This document shows, piece by piece, positions 51,708-61,063 of a stretch of DNA of 64,000 bases. Origin of the DNA: RPQJ01 sp963762315. Its GTDB lineage: Bacteria > Pseudomonadota > Gammaproteobacteria > Steroidobacterales > Steroidobacteraceae. The notes below the pieces were generated by a model. It had not been told where the DNA came from. It searched no databases and was given only the letters and a program-made list of their open reading frames with translations. The stretch lies in the NCBI GenBank assembly GCA_963762315.1, contig CAVXKO010000007.1, positions 248,001 through 312,000 on the forward strand. The letters are read 5' to 3'. How positions within the stretch are numbered: position 1 is the first letter of the stretch; every line of letters starts with the position of its first letter. Position numbers and translations under genes: made by a program.

Positions 51708-53642
51708 CTAAATTAGCGTCAATTCCACCAACGCCCGTGCCGCCATGTCGATGGCCAGCTCGGTGGTGTCATCGGCGCCCGATGCGGTGTTGGCGATCGC
51801 AATGTTCCCGAACGGCTTGCGTGCGCGAAGGTGCGGAGGCTCCCCGCCGGTATTGAGAAAATCATCGTACAGGGGCGAGTACCAGTAAGCGTAGCCGTGG
51901 CCCCACCGGTTCACGGTGATCCCCTGGATGTCGCGCGCCGGATCGAATCCGTGAGACCCCAGGGCACGGCCCAGCTGCTCGCGCGTGTTGCGTTCGAAGG
52001 TCTCGAAGGACGTGGCATACATCTCGGCGCGCCCCAGCCGAAACTGTTCCTTGATGTGCAGTCCCGGCGTTTCATAGCCGCGCAACATGGTCATGACTAT
52101 GGGATCGTCGGGAGTCTGGGAGTGCCGGTAGCCACCCACCGACACCGGTTGCTCGAGTATCAGCGAGGCGAAATAGCTGCCCGGGGCATTGATGAAATTC
52201 ACGCCGGCGCGATGAAAGGGGTGCCACTGGCGCAGCCAGACGTTGACCCACAGATTGGGCGTGTGCACGTTGTAGGCAAGCGCCGCCTTTTGCTCTGGCT
52301 GCATTTCCGGGCACAGGTGGGGGATCAGGTAGTTCCAGCACGCGAGCACGCAGTGCCGGCCGCGCGTGGTGAACAGCTTGCCGCCACGCATGTAGCTCAC
52401 CTCCACGCTGGCGCCGCGGTCGACCGATGCCTGATTCTGCGCATGCACCACCGTGCTATTGAGCCTGATGCGCGTCGTGTTGCCGTGCCGGTCCAGTTCG
52501 TCATAGCGCGCACGGGCAAGCATGGAATCCTCGAGCGTGCGCCCGGGCAGTGACCGCGGGATCAGTTTGCGCACCAGCAAACGCGCCACGGTCGCATTGC
52601 CCTCAGGGAAATGGTATTCGACGCCATCCTCAGGCGTCCGGGCGACCGGCAGATTCAAGCCTGCGAATCCCGGCAAACCGAAGCGGCGGTGTGCACTGAG
52701 CGCAGTGGTCGAACTCAGGCCGCGACCGCTGCCATAGGTGCGATCCCGCAGATAGGTGCACACGAAAGGATCGCAGCCTGCGACGTTGACCAGATAATCG
52801 GCATAACTCATGCGCGCGAGCCTGGCGACTTTCTGATCGGGCGTGAGTGAAGGCAGGTGGTCGACGCGATCGTGGTACAGCCTATGGAGGTCGCGCTTGA
52901 CGCGATCGGGAAGCGGTGCCTGTGCCATGAAGGCCGCCCACCGTTCCTCGGCATCCTGCGGCGAGTTCGGCGCATAGAGGAAGGTGAAATCCGTCCACGG
53001 CGCAGGATCCTTGAGCAGGCGATCCACGCCGAAGGTCTCGCGATCGAAGAACACGCCCTGCCCCATCCCCATGCGCGAGTAGAACTGCGGATCCACCGTC
53101 TGTTTTGCGAGGCGCGCGACGTCGATGCCGAGATCGCCGTAGATCTCGCGCTGAAACGCCGTGCTGTCCTCGCCCGCATAGATGTTGAAACTGCCGGCGT
53201 TCGAGAGGCGCAAGTTGCGTCCCGTGCCGAACTCGTTGCGCTTGGCATGGCCGCCGAAGTCATCGTGGTTGTCGAGGATCAGGACTTTCTTGCCGAAGCC
53301 GTGCCGTTTCTGAAAGAAGTACGCGGCGGCCAGGCCGCTGATACCGCCGCCGACCACGATCAGGTCGTACTGGTCGCCGGTAAGCGCGGCCTGCGGTGCG
53401 GAATTCCAGAACGTCCCGTCGCGCAGCGCGTGACCTACCGAGTAAGCGTCCGGATAGCCGCTGCCGCGCATGCCGGTCAGCGCCGGCGGATAGCTCTGCG
53501 GATCCGCGGTGCCGCCTGCCAGCGCGCGAGCCGAACCAGCGGCGAGGAGCACGGCACTGGCCGCGGTGCCGTTGAGAAAATCACGGCGCCGTATCTTGCA
53601 GTGCATCCCGAGTTCACGGTCACGGGGTCGCGGCATGGCCAC
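51708..53642 (-). CDS. Tat-exported FAD-dependent oxidoreductase, spermidine-dehydrogenase-like
   Basis: 644 residues from ATG 53642 (an ATG two codons on is possible). The N-terminus carries a twin-arginine signal (IRRRDFLNGTAASAV), so the protein is exported folded with FAD. The FAD motif is DLIVVGGGISGLAAAYFFQ followed by ILDNHDDFGGHAKRNEF. This pattern and length match a family annotated as spermidine dehydrogenase or NAD(P)-binding protein. It probably oxidises an amine or related small molecule in the periplasm. It lies next to an IS6-type remnant, whose similarity begins 40 bp beyond the start codon. Confidence 0.85.
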   Translation of the reverse strand: MAMPRPRDRELGMHCKIRRRDFLNGTAASAVLLAAGSARALAGGTADPQSYPPALTGMRGSGYPDAYSVGHALRDGTFWNSAPQAALTGDQYDLIVVGGGISGLAAAYFFQKRHGFGKKVLILDNHDDFGGHAKRNEFGTGRNLRLSNAGSFNIYAGEDSTAFQREIYGDLGIDVARLAKQTVDPQFYSRMGMGQGVFFDRETFGVDRLLKDPAPWTDFTFLYAPNSPQDAEERWAAFMAQAPLPDRVKRDLHRLYHDRVDHLPSLTPDQKVARLARMSYADYLVNVAGCDPFVCTYLRDRTYGSGRGLSSTTALSAHRRFGLPGFAGLNLPVARTPEDGVEYHFPEGNATVARLLVRKLIPRSLPGRTLEDSMLARARYDELDRHGNTTRIRLNSTVVHAQNQASVDRGASVEVSYMRGGKLFTTRGRHCVLACWNYLIPHLCPEMQPEQKAALAYNVHTPNLWVNVWLRQWHPFHRAGVNFINAPGSYFASLILEQPVSVGGYRHSQTPDDPIVMTMLRGYETPGLHIKEQFRLGRAEMYATSFETFERNTREQLGRALGSHGFDPARDIQGITVNRWGHGYAYWYSPLYDDFLNTGGEPPHLRARKPFGNIAIANTASGADDTTELAIDMAARALVELTLI

Positions 53643-53681
53643 TCTTCCTGCGTCAACGATTGCGATGATTCTTCGCCCAGT

Positions 53682-53940
53682 GCTGTCAGCTTAACTCCAG
53701 GCATTCTCCGTTTCGGGACGGAATTGCCCGCCCGACTGAGGAATGCCCACGCCGCCGGTCTCCTTCAAGCGCCACACGTTTCCGCCGGACGTCATCCGAC
53801 TGGCCGTCTGCCTCCATTTCCGGCTCACCCTCAGCTTCCGGGATGTCGGGGAGATGCTGGCGCAGCGCGGCATCGAAGTCAGCCATGAGACCGTTCGCTG
53901 CTGGACCCTGACATTCGGCCGGGCCCTCGCCTCTTGACCT
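53682..53940 (+). mobile_element. IS6-family insertion remnant A (5' end only)
   Basis: The frame from ATG 53743 reads SFKRHTFPPDVIRLAV, LSFRDVGEMLAQRGIEVSHE and VRCWTLTFG, the N-terminus of an IS6-family transposase, and stops at 53937. The catalytic DDE domain is absent. The leading end (GCTGTCAG, AACTCCA, then TCTCCGTTTCGG) matches remnant B at 59434, including untranslated bases, so both derive from the same element. The right end cannot be found. Confidence 0.88.
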
Positions 53941-53964
53941 GACACCACCACGACACCTGCGACT

Positions 53965-55497
53965 TCACTTCACCAGATGATAGTCACTCAAGCGAAACCA
54001 TTTGCGTGAAAAGATGAACCCGCTCGCCGGTTCCGGCGACAGACTGGTGACTTCGTCGGTCATGTTTTTTCTGTAGAAGGCGGTACAAGTGGCATTTTGC
54101 CAGACCGTCTTTTGCATCTTTTCTCTCATCCTGGCGACGTATTCCTCCTGAAGATTGCGCCTGGCATCGATGGCTTTGATGCTCTTATCTCGTTTCACGG
54201 CGCAGATGGCTTGAACGATATAGTCGGTCGCCACCTCCATGTACGAGATCTGCGAGCTGTGGCCGGTGCCCGTGTTCGGTCCGTTTACTTTGAAATAGTT
54301 GGGGAAACCTGAAACGGTGATGCCCTTATAGGAGACGGCCTCTTTTTCCCATTCACGGTTGAGGCTCCGACCACCCAGGCCAGACACCTGAAACGTCAGC
54401 GCCTTTTTCATGTTCGAATAGGCAAAATATCCCGTGGCGTAGACGATGACGTCCAGGGGTATCTCCTTGCCATCCTTGGTCCTGATGCCTTGGGGCGTGA
54501 TGCATTCAATCCCGCTGATATCCACATCGACGTTTTCGCGGGACAGCGCTGGAAGGTAGGCATTTGTCGGTATGACTCGCCGGCAGCCCAATTCGTAATC
54601 GGGCGTCATGTGCTGACGTAACTTGTCGTCCTTGATGTATTTTTCGAGATGCTTTTCCAGCTTTCTCCGGTAATGGTCTTTCATGAACCGACTGATCATC
54701 GAGGTCCCGGGATAGCGGCGAAACGCAACGAACCTCATGTCATAGAACATGAAGGTGAGCAGACGGATGAGGTGCCGGATGCCCGGCAGAGTTCGAACGG
54801 AACGCTCTGCAGCACCGTAGTGCCGGTCTGAACGCGGAAGGACCCACTGCGCCTTGCCCATCAACAGGGTCAATCTGGATACCTTGTCGGCAATGGCGGG
54901 AACGATCTGAGCCCCCGAACATCCCGAGCCGATCACTGCGACACGTTTTCCTTCATACGAGACCGAGTGATCCCACTGCCCGGCGTGGAATTTCGGTCCT
55001 TTGAAGGTTTCCGCACCTTTGATGTTGGGAATGTGCGGGTTCGCCAGCACACCACTGGTGTCGATCACAAAGCGGGCGGAATAACGCTCGCCCGATGCGG
55101 TCTCCACCTGCCACAAACAGGCGCTCTCGTCGTACGTGAGTCTCGTGACCGTCTGGTTCGTTTTCGCCCGTCTTCTCAGACCGAACTTATCGATGACATG
55201 GTTCGTGTATTCGAGCAGTTCACTTTGCGGCGAAAAGGTCTTCCTGAACGGGTAGGCAACAAAAGAGATGGAATAGAGGCTGGTTGGAATATCCACCTCG
55301 GCTCCGGGATAGGAGTTGACCTGCCAGGTTCCGCCCAACTGAGGGCTTCTTTCCAGCAAGACGAAGTCATTGCAATGCTTCTTCTGCAAGCGGATGGCCG
55401 CCAGCAGCCCTGAAAACCCTGTGCCGATAATCACGGTCTCAAAGTATCGAGCGTCCTGCGGTGTATTGACGCCCTGCGCTGTCTCGCTTGATGGCAT
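53965..55497 (-). CDS. Baeyer-Villiger-type flavin monooxygenase
   Basis: 510 residues from ATG 55497 (MPSSETAQGV); a TTG at 55539 with AAGGA ten nt upstream would add 14. FAD motif VIIGTGFSGLLAAIRL, NADPH motif AVIGSGCSGAQIVPAI. The type I Baeyer-Villiger fingerprint FxGxxxHxxxWD is met exactly by FKGPKFHAGQWD. Such enzymes insert oxygen into ketones (steroids, cyclic or aryl ketones). Base composition is clearly lower in GC than surrounding genes, and it lies between two IS6 remnants. Both point to lateral acquisition. Confidence 0.9.
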   Translation of the reverse strand: MPSSETAQGVNTPQDARYFETVIIGTGFSGLLAAIRLQKKHCNDFVLLERSPQLGGTWQVNSYPGAEVDIPTSLYSISFVAYPFRKTFSPQSELLEYTNHVIDKFGLRRRAKTNQTVTRLTYDESACLWQVETASGERYSARFVIDTSGVLANPHIPNIKGAETFKGPKFHAGQWDHSVSYEGKRVAVIGSGCSGAQIVPAIADKVSRLTLLMGKAQWVLPRSDRHYGAAERSVRTLPGIRHLIRLLTFMFYDMRFVAFRRYPGTSMISRFMKDHYRRKLEKHLEKYIKDDKLRQHMTPDYELGCRRVIPTNAYLPALSRENVDVDISGIECITPQGIRTKDGKEIPLDVIVYATGYFAYSNMKKALTFQVSGLGGRSLNREWEKEAVSYKGITVSGFPNYFKVNGPNTGTGHSSQISYMEVATDYIVQAICAVKRDKSIKAIDARRNLQEEYVARMREKMQKTVWQNATCTAFYRKNMTDEVTSLSPEPASGFIFSRKWFRLSDYHLVK

Positions 55498-55539
55498 TGA
55501 CTCTGATTCTCTGGTCTCCAAATTCGTCTGGGCTTTCAA

Positions 55540-56050
55540 TGGGTATTTGTCCTTGAGGTGAACCGACCGACAATGCCTTTATCGAGTCCGTCAATGGATC
55601 GCCACGAGATGAATGCCTGGATGTGCATTGGTTACGGCACTGACCGGTCAACTGTCGTCCCGCTGAAGAGCTGGAATTCGGTGCCGCGGACAACTCAAAC
55701 CGAAATTGCGGTGGGCGTAGTCGTCGAGTGATGGGGCAGTACGCGCCGCAGTGAGCCGCGTCGTGCCAGGCCCGCGAGTTGACTTGTCAATACCGCTGTT
55801 AGACGTCGGGGGCGGGAAGAATCAATCGCACGGTGCTTGACTGGTATTGACAAGTTCACACGCGGATCTTCAATCCCGTACCGCCGGCTGGAACATTAAC
55901 TGCATCAATGGGTTGGCGGGGGTGCCCGTTGCATCGAATGGCCCTCGATGCAGGACGGGTTCCCGCAAAGCTCCCGCAGCAATGCCAGCGTCGGATGGGC
56001 GCGGCACCGCTCTGTTAGCATTCGCGGTGCCTTCGTTGCGAGAGAGGACC
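55540..56050. other. divergent intergenic region, 511 bp
   Basis: No gene is seen. It lies between the divergent monooxygenase and peptidase-like genes and contains the 13-bp inverted repeats at 55782-55855 listed separately. GAGAGGACC just before ATG 56051 is the ribosome site of the following gene. Confidence 0.45.
55782..55855. repeat. 13-bp perfect inverted repeats with TTGAC units
   Basis: ACTTGTCAATACC (55782-55794) and GGTATTGACAAGT (55843-55855) are exact reverse complements separated by 48 bp. Each arm contains TTGAC/GTCAA, and the region has additional TTGAC copies (55778-55782 and 55837-55841). The second arm includes TTGACA, the -35 consensus. This could be paired operators between divergent genes or old transposon ends. 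Confidence 0.55.
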
Positions 56051-58087
56051 ATGCGCAGAGTGATTCCTGTCTTGTGTCTTGCCCTGCTGGTGAGCGCAGC
56101 CTCCGTTGCAGAGCCCGCCAATCCCGCGGCCGTGACTGCGCCGCACGCAAAGAAATATTCGGCCGTGCCGCGGCTGCAGTTCAACCGGCAAGCAGCCGAA
56201 CTGGCGGAACCGCTGTTCTGGGTTCGTGATGCGAATGCCGATGGCGTACTCGACCCCGATGAGCTCGCTGTCACCTGGGGACCCGGCGATGCCAGCCTGC
56301 ACCGCTACGTGCAGGACGGCCGGTTCACACCCGAGTTCGCAGCGGCATACGCGCGGATCGCCCGGCCCGCGTCTTTCGGCGGACTGAGCGATGCGGAGCG
56401 GGCCCGGCGCAACGCTGTTGTGACCGAGCTCGAGCAGGGCCAGCCGACGCTGGTACTCACGAAGCTCGCCGAACCACGCGACGTGCAGCTCGTCGGGCAC
56501 TTGGAGAAAGCCGCGCGCATCATCGAGCGTCTCTACGCGAAAGAGAACGGAGTGTTCGGGCTCGATGGCAGCATCCCTGCGGACGACGCTGCCTCGCGGG
56601 CGCTCTTCTTCCGCAACCAGAGCCCGTTCTGCAAGGCGCCGAAGACCGAGAACGACCCGGCTTGCTGCGCGCTGGCTCCGCGGCCGAAGCGCATCTCGGG
56701 CCTTTATCCGGCATCGATCCAGACCGACGGCAACTTCTGCAATGTGCTCGAGAAGCGAGCGGATGCGAATGCGCTGTTCGATCAGTTCTCGGTTGTGCGC
56801 CACAAGGCGGGCGGACGCGCGGCGGGAGACCCCGCGACCGACGAGCTCGTGGCCGTCCCCTACAACGTGGCATTCGCAGACGACATGAAGGCCGTCAACG
56901 TCGAGCTGCGTGCCGCAGCCGCAGTGCTGGCGGGGGATCCGTCGGAAAAGGCATTCAAGGCCTATCTCGAAGCTGCAGCCCAGGCGTTTCTGGACAACGG
57001 CTGGTACAGGGCCGACGTCGCCTGGAAAGCGATGACCGCGACGAACTCGAAGTGGTACCTGCGCGTCGCGCCCGACGAAGTCTATGCCGAGCCCTGTTCA
57101 CGCAAGGCGAACTTTCACATGACTTTGGCGCGCATCAACCAGGAGTCGCTTGAATGGCAGCGGCGACTCGAGCCGGTCAAGGACGACATGGAGGCCGCGA
57201 TGGCCTCGCTTGCCGGTCCACCGTACCAGGCACGCAGGATCGGATTCGCTTTGCCGGACTTCATCGACATCGTGCTGAATGCGGGCGACAGCAGGTATGC
57301 GCTTGGCGCCACCGTCGGACAGTCGCTGCCCAACTGGGGGCCGGTTGCGGAATCCGGCGGGCGCACCATGGCCATGACCAACCTGTACACCGACCCAGAC
57401 AGCGAGGCCACGCTGGTCGAGCAGGCCCGCTCCCTGCTCTGCAGGACCACGGCCGGCCGCGTGGATCCGGCAGTGCGCTTCATGACGCTCTCGACGGTAC
57501 TGCACGAGGCTGCGCACAACCTCGGGCCCTCGCACGAGTACCGCGTGAACGGCATGACCGACGACCAGTCGTTCGGCGGACCGCTTGCTTCGACGCTGGA
57601 GGAACTCAAGGCGCAGACGGCGGCCCTGTATTTTTCTGAGTGGCTCGCAGCGCGCGGGGTGCTGAGCAAGGAAGACGCGCAGAGCGCGCACGTGCGCGAC
57701 GTCCTGTGGTCGTTCGGTCACATCGCGCAGGGCATGCTCGACGCCCGCGGTAAGCCGAAGCCGTACTCGCAGCTTGCGGCGATCCAGATGGGCTACCTCA
57801 ACCAGCGCGGCGTACTCGAGTGGAAGGCGGCGGAGAAGGCCGCCAACGGCACGGACACTGGTTGCTTCGAGGTCGATCTCGCGAAATGGCCGGCGGCCGT
57901 GGATGATCTTTCCCGCCTGGTCTTCGGCATCAAGTCGCGTGGTGATCGCACGCTGGCCGAAAAGACCCGCGACGAATGGGTGACCGACGGCACGGCGTGG
58001 GCGGGGTTGCGCGGCGTCATCGAGGAGCGCTGGCTTCGCGCACCGAAGGCTTCATTCGTGTACTCAATCCAGTCCGCCGGGAGTTGA
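56051..58087 (+). CDS. exported M49-like zinc peptidase homolog with EF-hand
   Basis: 678 residues from ATG 56051 (GAGAGG three nt upstream), with a Sec signal cleaved near SVAEPA. A perfect 12-residue EF-hand loop D60-A-N-A-D-G-V-L-D-P-D-E71 suggests calcium binding. The zinc site is H485-E-A-A-H489-N, followed about 30 residues later by E518 (LEELKAQTA). This arrangement and the overall length recall dipeptidyl-peptidase III-like (M49) proteins, whose motif is HExxGH. The lack of the extra Gly is a deviation. Several cysteine pairs (FCK, ACC, NFC) suggest disulfides. Peptidase activity is inferred. Confidence 0.72.
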   Translation: MRRVIPVLCLALLVSAASVAEPANPAAVTAPHAKKYSAVPRLQFNRQAAELAEPLFWVRDANADGVLDPDELAVTWGPGDASLHRYVQDGRFTPEFAAAYARIARPASFGGLSDAERARRNAVVTELEQGQPTLVLTKLAEPRDVQLVGHLEKAARIIERLYAKENGVFGLDGSIPADDAASRALFFRNQSPFCKAPKTENDPACCALAPRPKRISGLYPASIQTDGNFCNVLEKRADANALFDQFSVVRHKAGGRAAGDPATDELVAVPYNVAFADDMKAVNVELRAAAAVLAGDPSEKAFKAYLEAAAQAFLDNGWYRADVAWKAMTATNSKWYLRVAPDEVYAEPCSRKANFHMTLARINQESLEWQRRLEPVKDDMEAAMASLAGPPYQARRIGFALPDFIDIVLNAGDSRYALGATVGQSLPNWGPVAESGGRTMAMTNLYTDPDSEATLVEQARSLLCRTTAGRVDPAVRFMTLSTVLHEAAHNLGPSHEYRVNGMTDDQSFGGPLASTLEELKAQTAALYFSEWLAARGVLSKEDAQSAHVRDVLWSFGHIAQGMLDARGKPKPYSQLAAIQMGYLNQRGVLEWKAAEKAANGTDTGCFEVDLAKWPAAVDDLSRLVFGIKSRGDRTLAEKTRDEWVTDGTAWAGLRGVIEERWLRAPKASFVYSIQSAGS

Positions 58088-58138
58088 GCCGGGAGATCAG
58101 CGCCAGCGGAGCACCGCGACTCGAACACTGAGGCCGGT

Positions 58139-59413
58139 CTAGCGATCTGCAGCACCCACGGGCGCTTTTCCCGGCGGCGTCTCGCCCCGATCGGATGCGT
58201 GACCGAACAACTCACCGCTGGAACTCGTCCCCAAGGGCGTGCCGACGAAGCGCGACTTCTGCTCGGCCTTCACGGCAGCTCGCCGCTTCATGCGGACCAG
58301 CGCATAGAGCGCGAGCATGACGTGCATCACCGCCAGCAGCGGCAGGAACGTGTCGTTGCCGGCCAGCTGCATGATGCCCGAAACGAGGATCGGCGCGATG
58401 AATGCGCCGGCGCCATTGACGAGGATCAGCGTGCTGCTGGCGCCCAGCTTCTCCTCGTCCGGCACGTGATCGTTGACGTGCGCGGAACTGAGCGAATACA
58501 GCGTCAGGCTGGTGCCACCATACGCCGCAATCATGGTGAAGAAGACGAGGCGCGAGTCGTCGGCGAGCCACCACGCACCCATCGCGCTGCCGGCCGCCAG
58601 CAGGCACACGGCGATGACCACGGTGCGGCGGTCCATCCGGTCGGAGATGCGCCCGATCGGCAATTGCGTCGCGCAGCCCGCGAGAATCGCGCTCGCCATG
58701 AACAGCGACACCTCGAACGTGCTGAACCCCTTGGCATCGGCGTAGATCGCGCCGAGCGAAAAGAGGCAACCCGAGACGGCACCCGCCACCGCGACGCCCG
58801 CCACACCGAGCGGCGATCGACGAAACAGATTGCGCGGGCTGACCCGCACCGGCACGGTGATCTCCGGCGCCGACGCGGGCGTGAGCGCCATCGGCACCAT
58901 CGCCACCGAGATCAGGACCGAGACCAGGATGAACAACAAGGTGCTGCGCGGATCCGCGACGTTGAGCAGCAACTGCCCGAGGCCCAGCCCGCCGTAACAG
59001 ACGAGCATGTAGATCGAGAGCAGCAGGCCGCGATGCTCGTTGTCCACGCGGCCGTTCAGCCAGCTTTCGGCCACGACATAGATGCCGGCAAAGCAGAAGC
59101 CGAACAGGATGCGGACCAGCGTCCACGGCAGCGGCGCGACGAACACACCCTGCAGCAGGATCAGCACCGAAGCGATCGACGTCAGCGCGGCGAACACGCG
59201 GACGTGACCCACCGTGTTGACGAGGCCGGGCGTCATCATCGAGCCGGCCATGTAGCCGAGGTAATAGGCCGCCAGCATGATGCCGGCCAGCAGCGTCGGG
59301 AAGCCTTCCAGGCTGGCGCGCAATCCGACCAGGGTGCCCTGCAGGCCGGCACCCAGCATCAGCAGCGCCATGCCGAGCAACAGAGTCCAGGTGGCGGCTA
59401 GAGCGGTGCGCAT
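58139..59413 (-). CDS. MFS transporter
   Basis: 424 residues with twelve predicted helices. The helix 2-3 loop is weak, while the second-half motif GRISDRMDRRTVV is clear. AESWLNGRVDNEHRG matches the YcaD-like branch of putative efflux/uptake carriers. The C-terminal about 50 residues are a hydrophilic tail. Substrate unknown. Its start codon is only 21 bp from the start of similarity to IS6 remnant B, so its promoter may have been changed by the insertion. Confidence 0.88.
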   Translation of the reverse strand: MRTALAATWTLLLGMALLMLGAGLQGTLVGLRASLEGFPTLLAGIMLAAYYLGYMAGSMMTPGLVNTVGHVRVFAALTSIASVLILLQGVFVAPLPWTLVRILFGFCFAGIYVVAESWLNGRVDNEHRGLLLSIYMLVCYGGLGLGQLLLNVADPRSTLLFILVSVLISVAMVPMALTPASAPEITVPVRVSPRNLFRRSPLGVAGVAVAGAVSGCLFSLGAIYADAKGFSTFEVSLFMASAILAGCATQLPIGRISDRMDRRTVVIAVCLLAAGSAMGAWWLADDSRLVFFTMIAAYGGTSLTLYSLSSAHVNDHVPDEEKLGASSTLILVNGAGAFIAPILVSGIMQLAGNDTFLPLLAVMHVMLALYALVRMKRRAAVKAEQKSRFVGTPLGTSSSGELFGHASDRGETPPGKAPVGAADR

Positions 59414-59433
59414 GTCGGGATGTCCGGCAGGAT

Positions 59434-59870
59434 GCTGTCAGTCTAACTCCAAGCTTTCTCCGTTTCGGGGCAGAATTGCCCGCCAGACTGAGGAATGCGC
59501 ATGCAGCCAGTCTCCTTCAAGCGCCACAGGTTTCCGCCTGACGTCATCCGGCTGGCCATCTGACTCTACTTCCGGTTCACCCTCAGCCTGCGGGATGTCG
59601 AGGAGATGTCTGCGCAGCGCGGCATCGAGGCCAGCTACGAAACGGTCCGCTGCTGGACCCTGAAATTCGGCCAAGTCTTCGCACAGAACCGACGACGGTC
59701 CAGACCCAAGCCGACCGTGCGGCATGCCCGGCAGCAATCGAGCGGAGAACTCGCATCTGGTCATTCGGCGACGGGAGCGAAAACAACAGAGGTTCAAGTC
59801 TCAACGTTCAGCGTAACGGTTCCTCGCGGCTCACGCCGCCGTCCACAACAACTGCAACGTTCAAAACCTG
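59434..59870 (+). mobile_element. IS6-family insertion remnant B (internally deleted)
   Basis: The frame from ATG 59501 (MQPVSFKRHRFPPDVIRLAI) hits TGA at 59561 where the family has Trp. It continues as LYFRFTLSLRDVEEMSAQRG and YETVRCWTLKFGQVFAQN. After RRRSRPKPT the catalytic DDE core is missing, and the C-terminal motif follows in another frame (NRAENSHLVIRRRERKQQRF, then a stop and RFLAAHAAV). It is therefore inactive. The leading about 70 bp match remnant A. Confidence 0.9.
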
Positions 59871-60160
59871 ACAACACCGACGAGCCCGACTTCAGTCACC
59901 TGTGCGTTTGCAGGGAACGCCCAAGCGTCGCGCCAGAGCGACGTGCCCACCAGCACCCGCGTCACTTGCGAGCCCGTGCCACCGGACGCCGTCTGGGAAT
60001 GTCTTTACGAGTGAGGTGGCACCGCCGGCGCGGCCTCAGCCATACAGACGCGAAACGCATAAGCCAGACGGTGGTCGACGCATCTCGCCCGCCGGATGTG
60101 GTCGGCGTCGTGCGTCGTCGTCCCGGGCGCGTCTCGATTCGGCCCGATCTTCGTCAGACC
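59871..60160. other. 290-bp stretch between IS remnant and hydrolase, no gene seen
   Basis: Short open frames are Arg-rich translations of GC-rich DNA with no recognisable motif. It may include the decayed right part of the insertion element. Confidence 0.35.
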
Positions 60161-61063
60161 TCAGGTTCCGCCGCGATTTGCCGGCTTGTTCAGAACATCC
60201 CCAGGGACCTCCGCAGCTGACAGCCAGTTGGCGATGCGCTCCGGAACGATCGCCTGCGCGGCCGGGTCCGAGAGAATGTGCCGACTGTCCGGGAGGTGCA
60301 CCACCTGCAGCAGGCCGGCGAAGTCCACGTCGCTGAAGCAGTCCTCGAACTGGCGCGGGTAATTGAACGCAGGCTCTCGCCCGGTGAAAAAGCAGAGCAG
60401 TCGTACGCCGCGCCCGGCCAGCGCCCGCAATTGCGCGGCGACCTCGCCGCGACCGATCGGGTCCGGATCCACGGGCACCTCGAAGAAGCGCTGATCGATG
60501 TCGGCGATCTGCGCGCCGCTTCGGGGCACAGTGCGGAGCCCGAAGATCCTGCGCAGGAACGCCATTACCCGGGCCGCGGACTTCACGCGGAGCAGGTAAT
60601 AGCGTAAGCGGCTCCGCCAGGTCGCAAAGCAGTAACCGTCGATCTGGATCACCTCGACGATCCGCGGGTCGATGCTGCCGGCGTGCATGGCAATGTCGGC
60701 GCCTGAGCAAAGGCCGTAGACCGCGAATCGCGTCACGCCTCGCTCGTGCTGCAGCCGGTTCATCACATCCAGCAGATCGGCGACCGCAGACTCCTCGAAG
60801 CGCGGGCCGCCCGGGCGCGTCACGCTGTCGCCGATCCCGGAAAAATCGAAGCGCAGAGCGGCAATGCCCGAGCGCGCGGCCGCCGCGCGCGCGATCTTCA
60901 CCGAGATCCGGCAGGAGCCCACCCGGTGCATCGCACCGGAATTGAGCAGGATCAGCATCCTCCCTGGATCACGCGGGGAGGCCGGTTCCGAGAGAATGCC
61001 CACGAGTTCGCCCTGCGGCCCGAAGCGCATGACGGACTCGCGCACCGCGGGACCCTGGCTCAC
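60161..61063 (-). CDS. alpha/beta hydrolase, possibly exosortase-system associated
   Basis: 300 residues from GTG 61063, whose GTGA overlaps the stop of the preceding hydrolase; a much longer frame upstream is antisense noise. The alpha/beta-hydrolase core shows LILLNSGAMHRVGSCRISVK, LRFDFSGIGDS and the nucleophile elbow region YGLCSGADIA, where Ser follows Cys (LCSGAD). This wording resembles small hydrolases found with PEP-CTERM/exosortase or NRPS-like acyl-adenylating genes. It may hydrolyse a thioester or ester intermediate. Confidence 0.82.
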   Translation of the reverse strand: MSQGPAVRESVMRFGPQGELVGILSEPASPRDPGRMLILLNSGAMHRVGSCRISVKIARAAAARSGIAALRFDFSGIGDSVTRPGGPRFEESAVADLLDVMNRLQHERGVTRFAVYGLCSGADIAMHAGSIDPRIVEVIQIDGYCFATWRSRLRYYLLRVKSAARVMAFLRRIFGLRTVPRSGAQIADIDQRFFEVPVDPDPIGRGEVAAQLRALAGRGVRLLCFFTGREPAFNYPRQFEDCFSDVDFAGLLQVVHLPDSRHILSDPAAQAIVPERIANWLSAAEVPGDVLNKPANRGGT

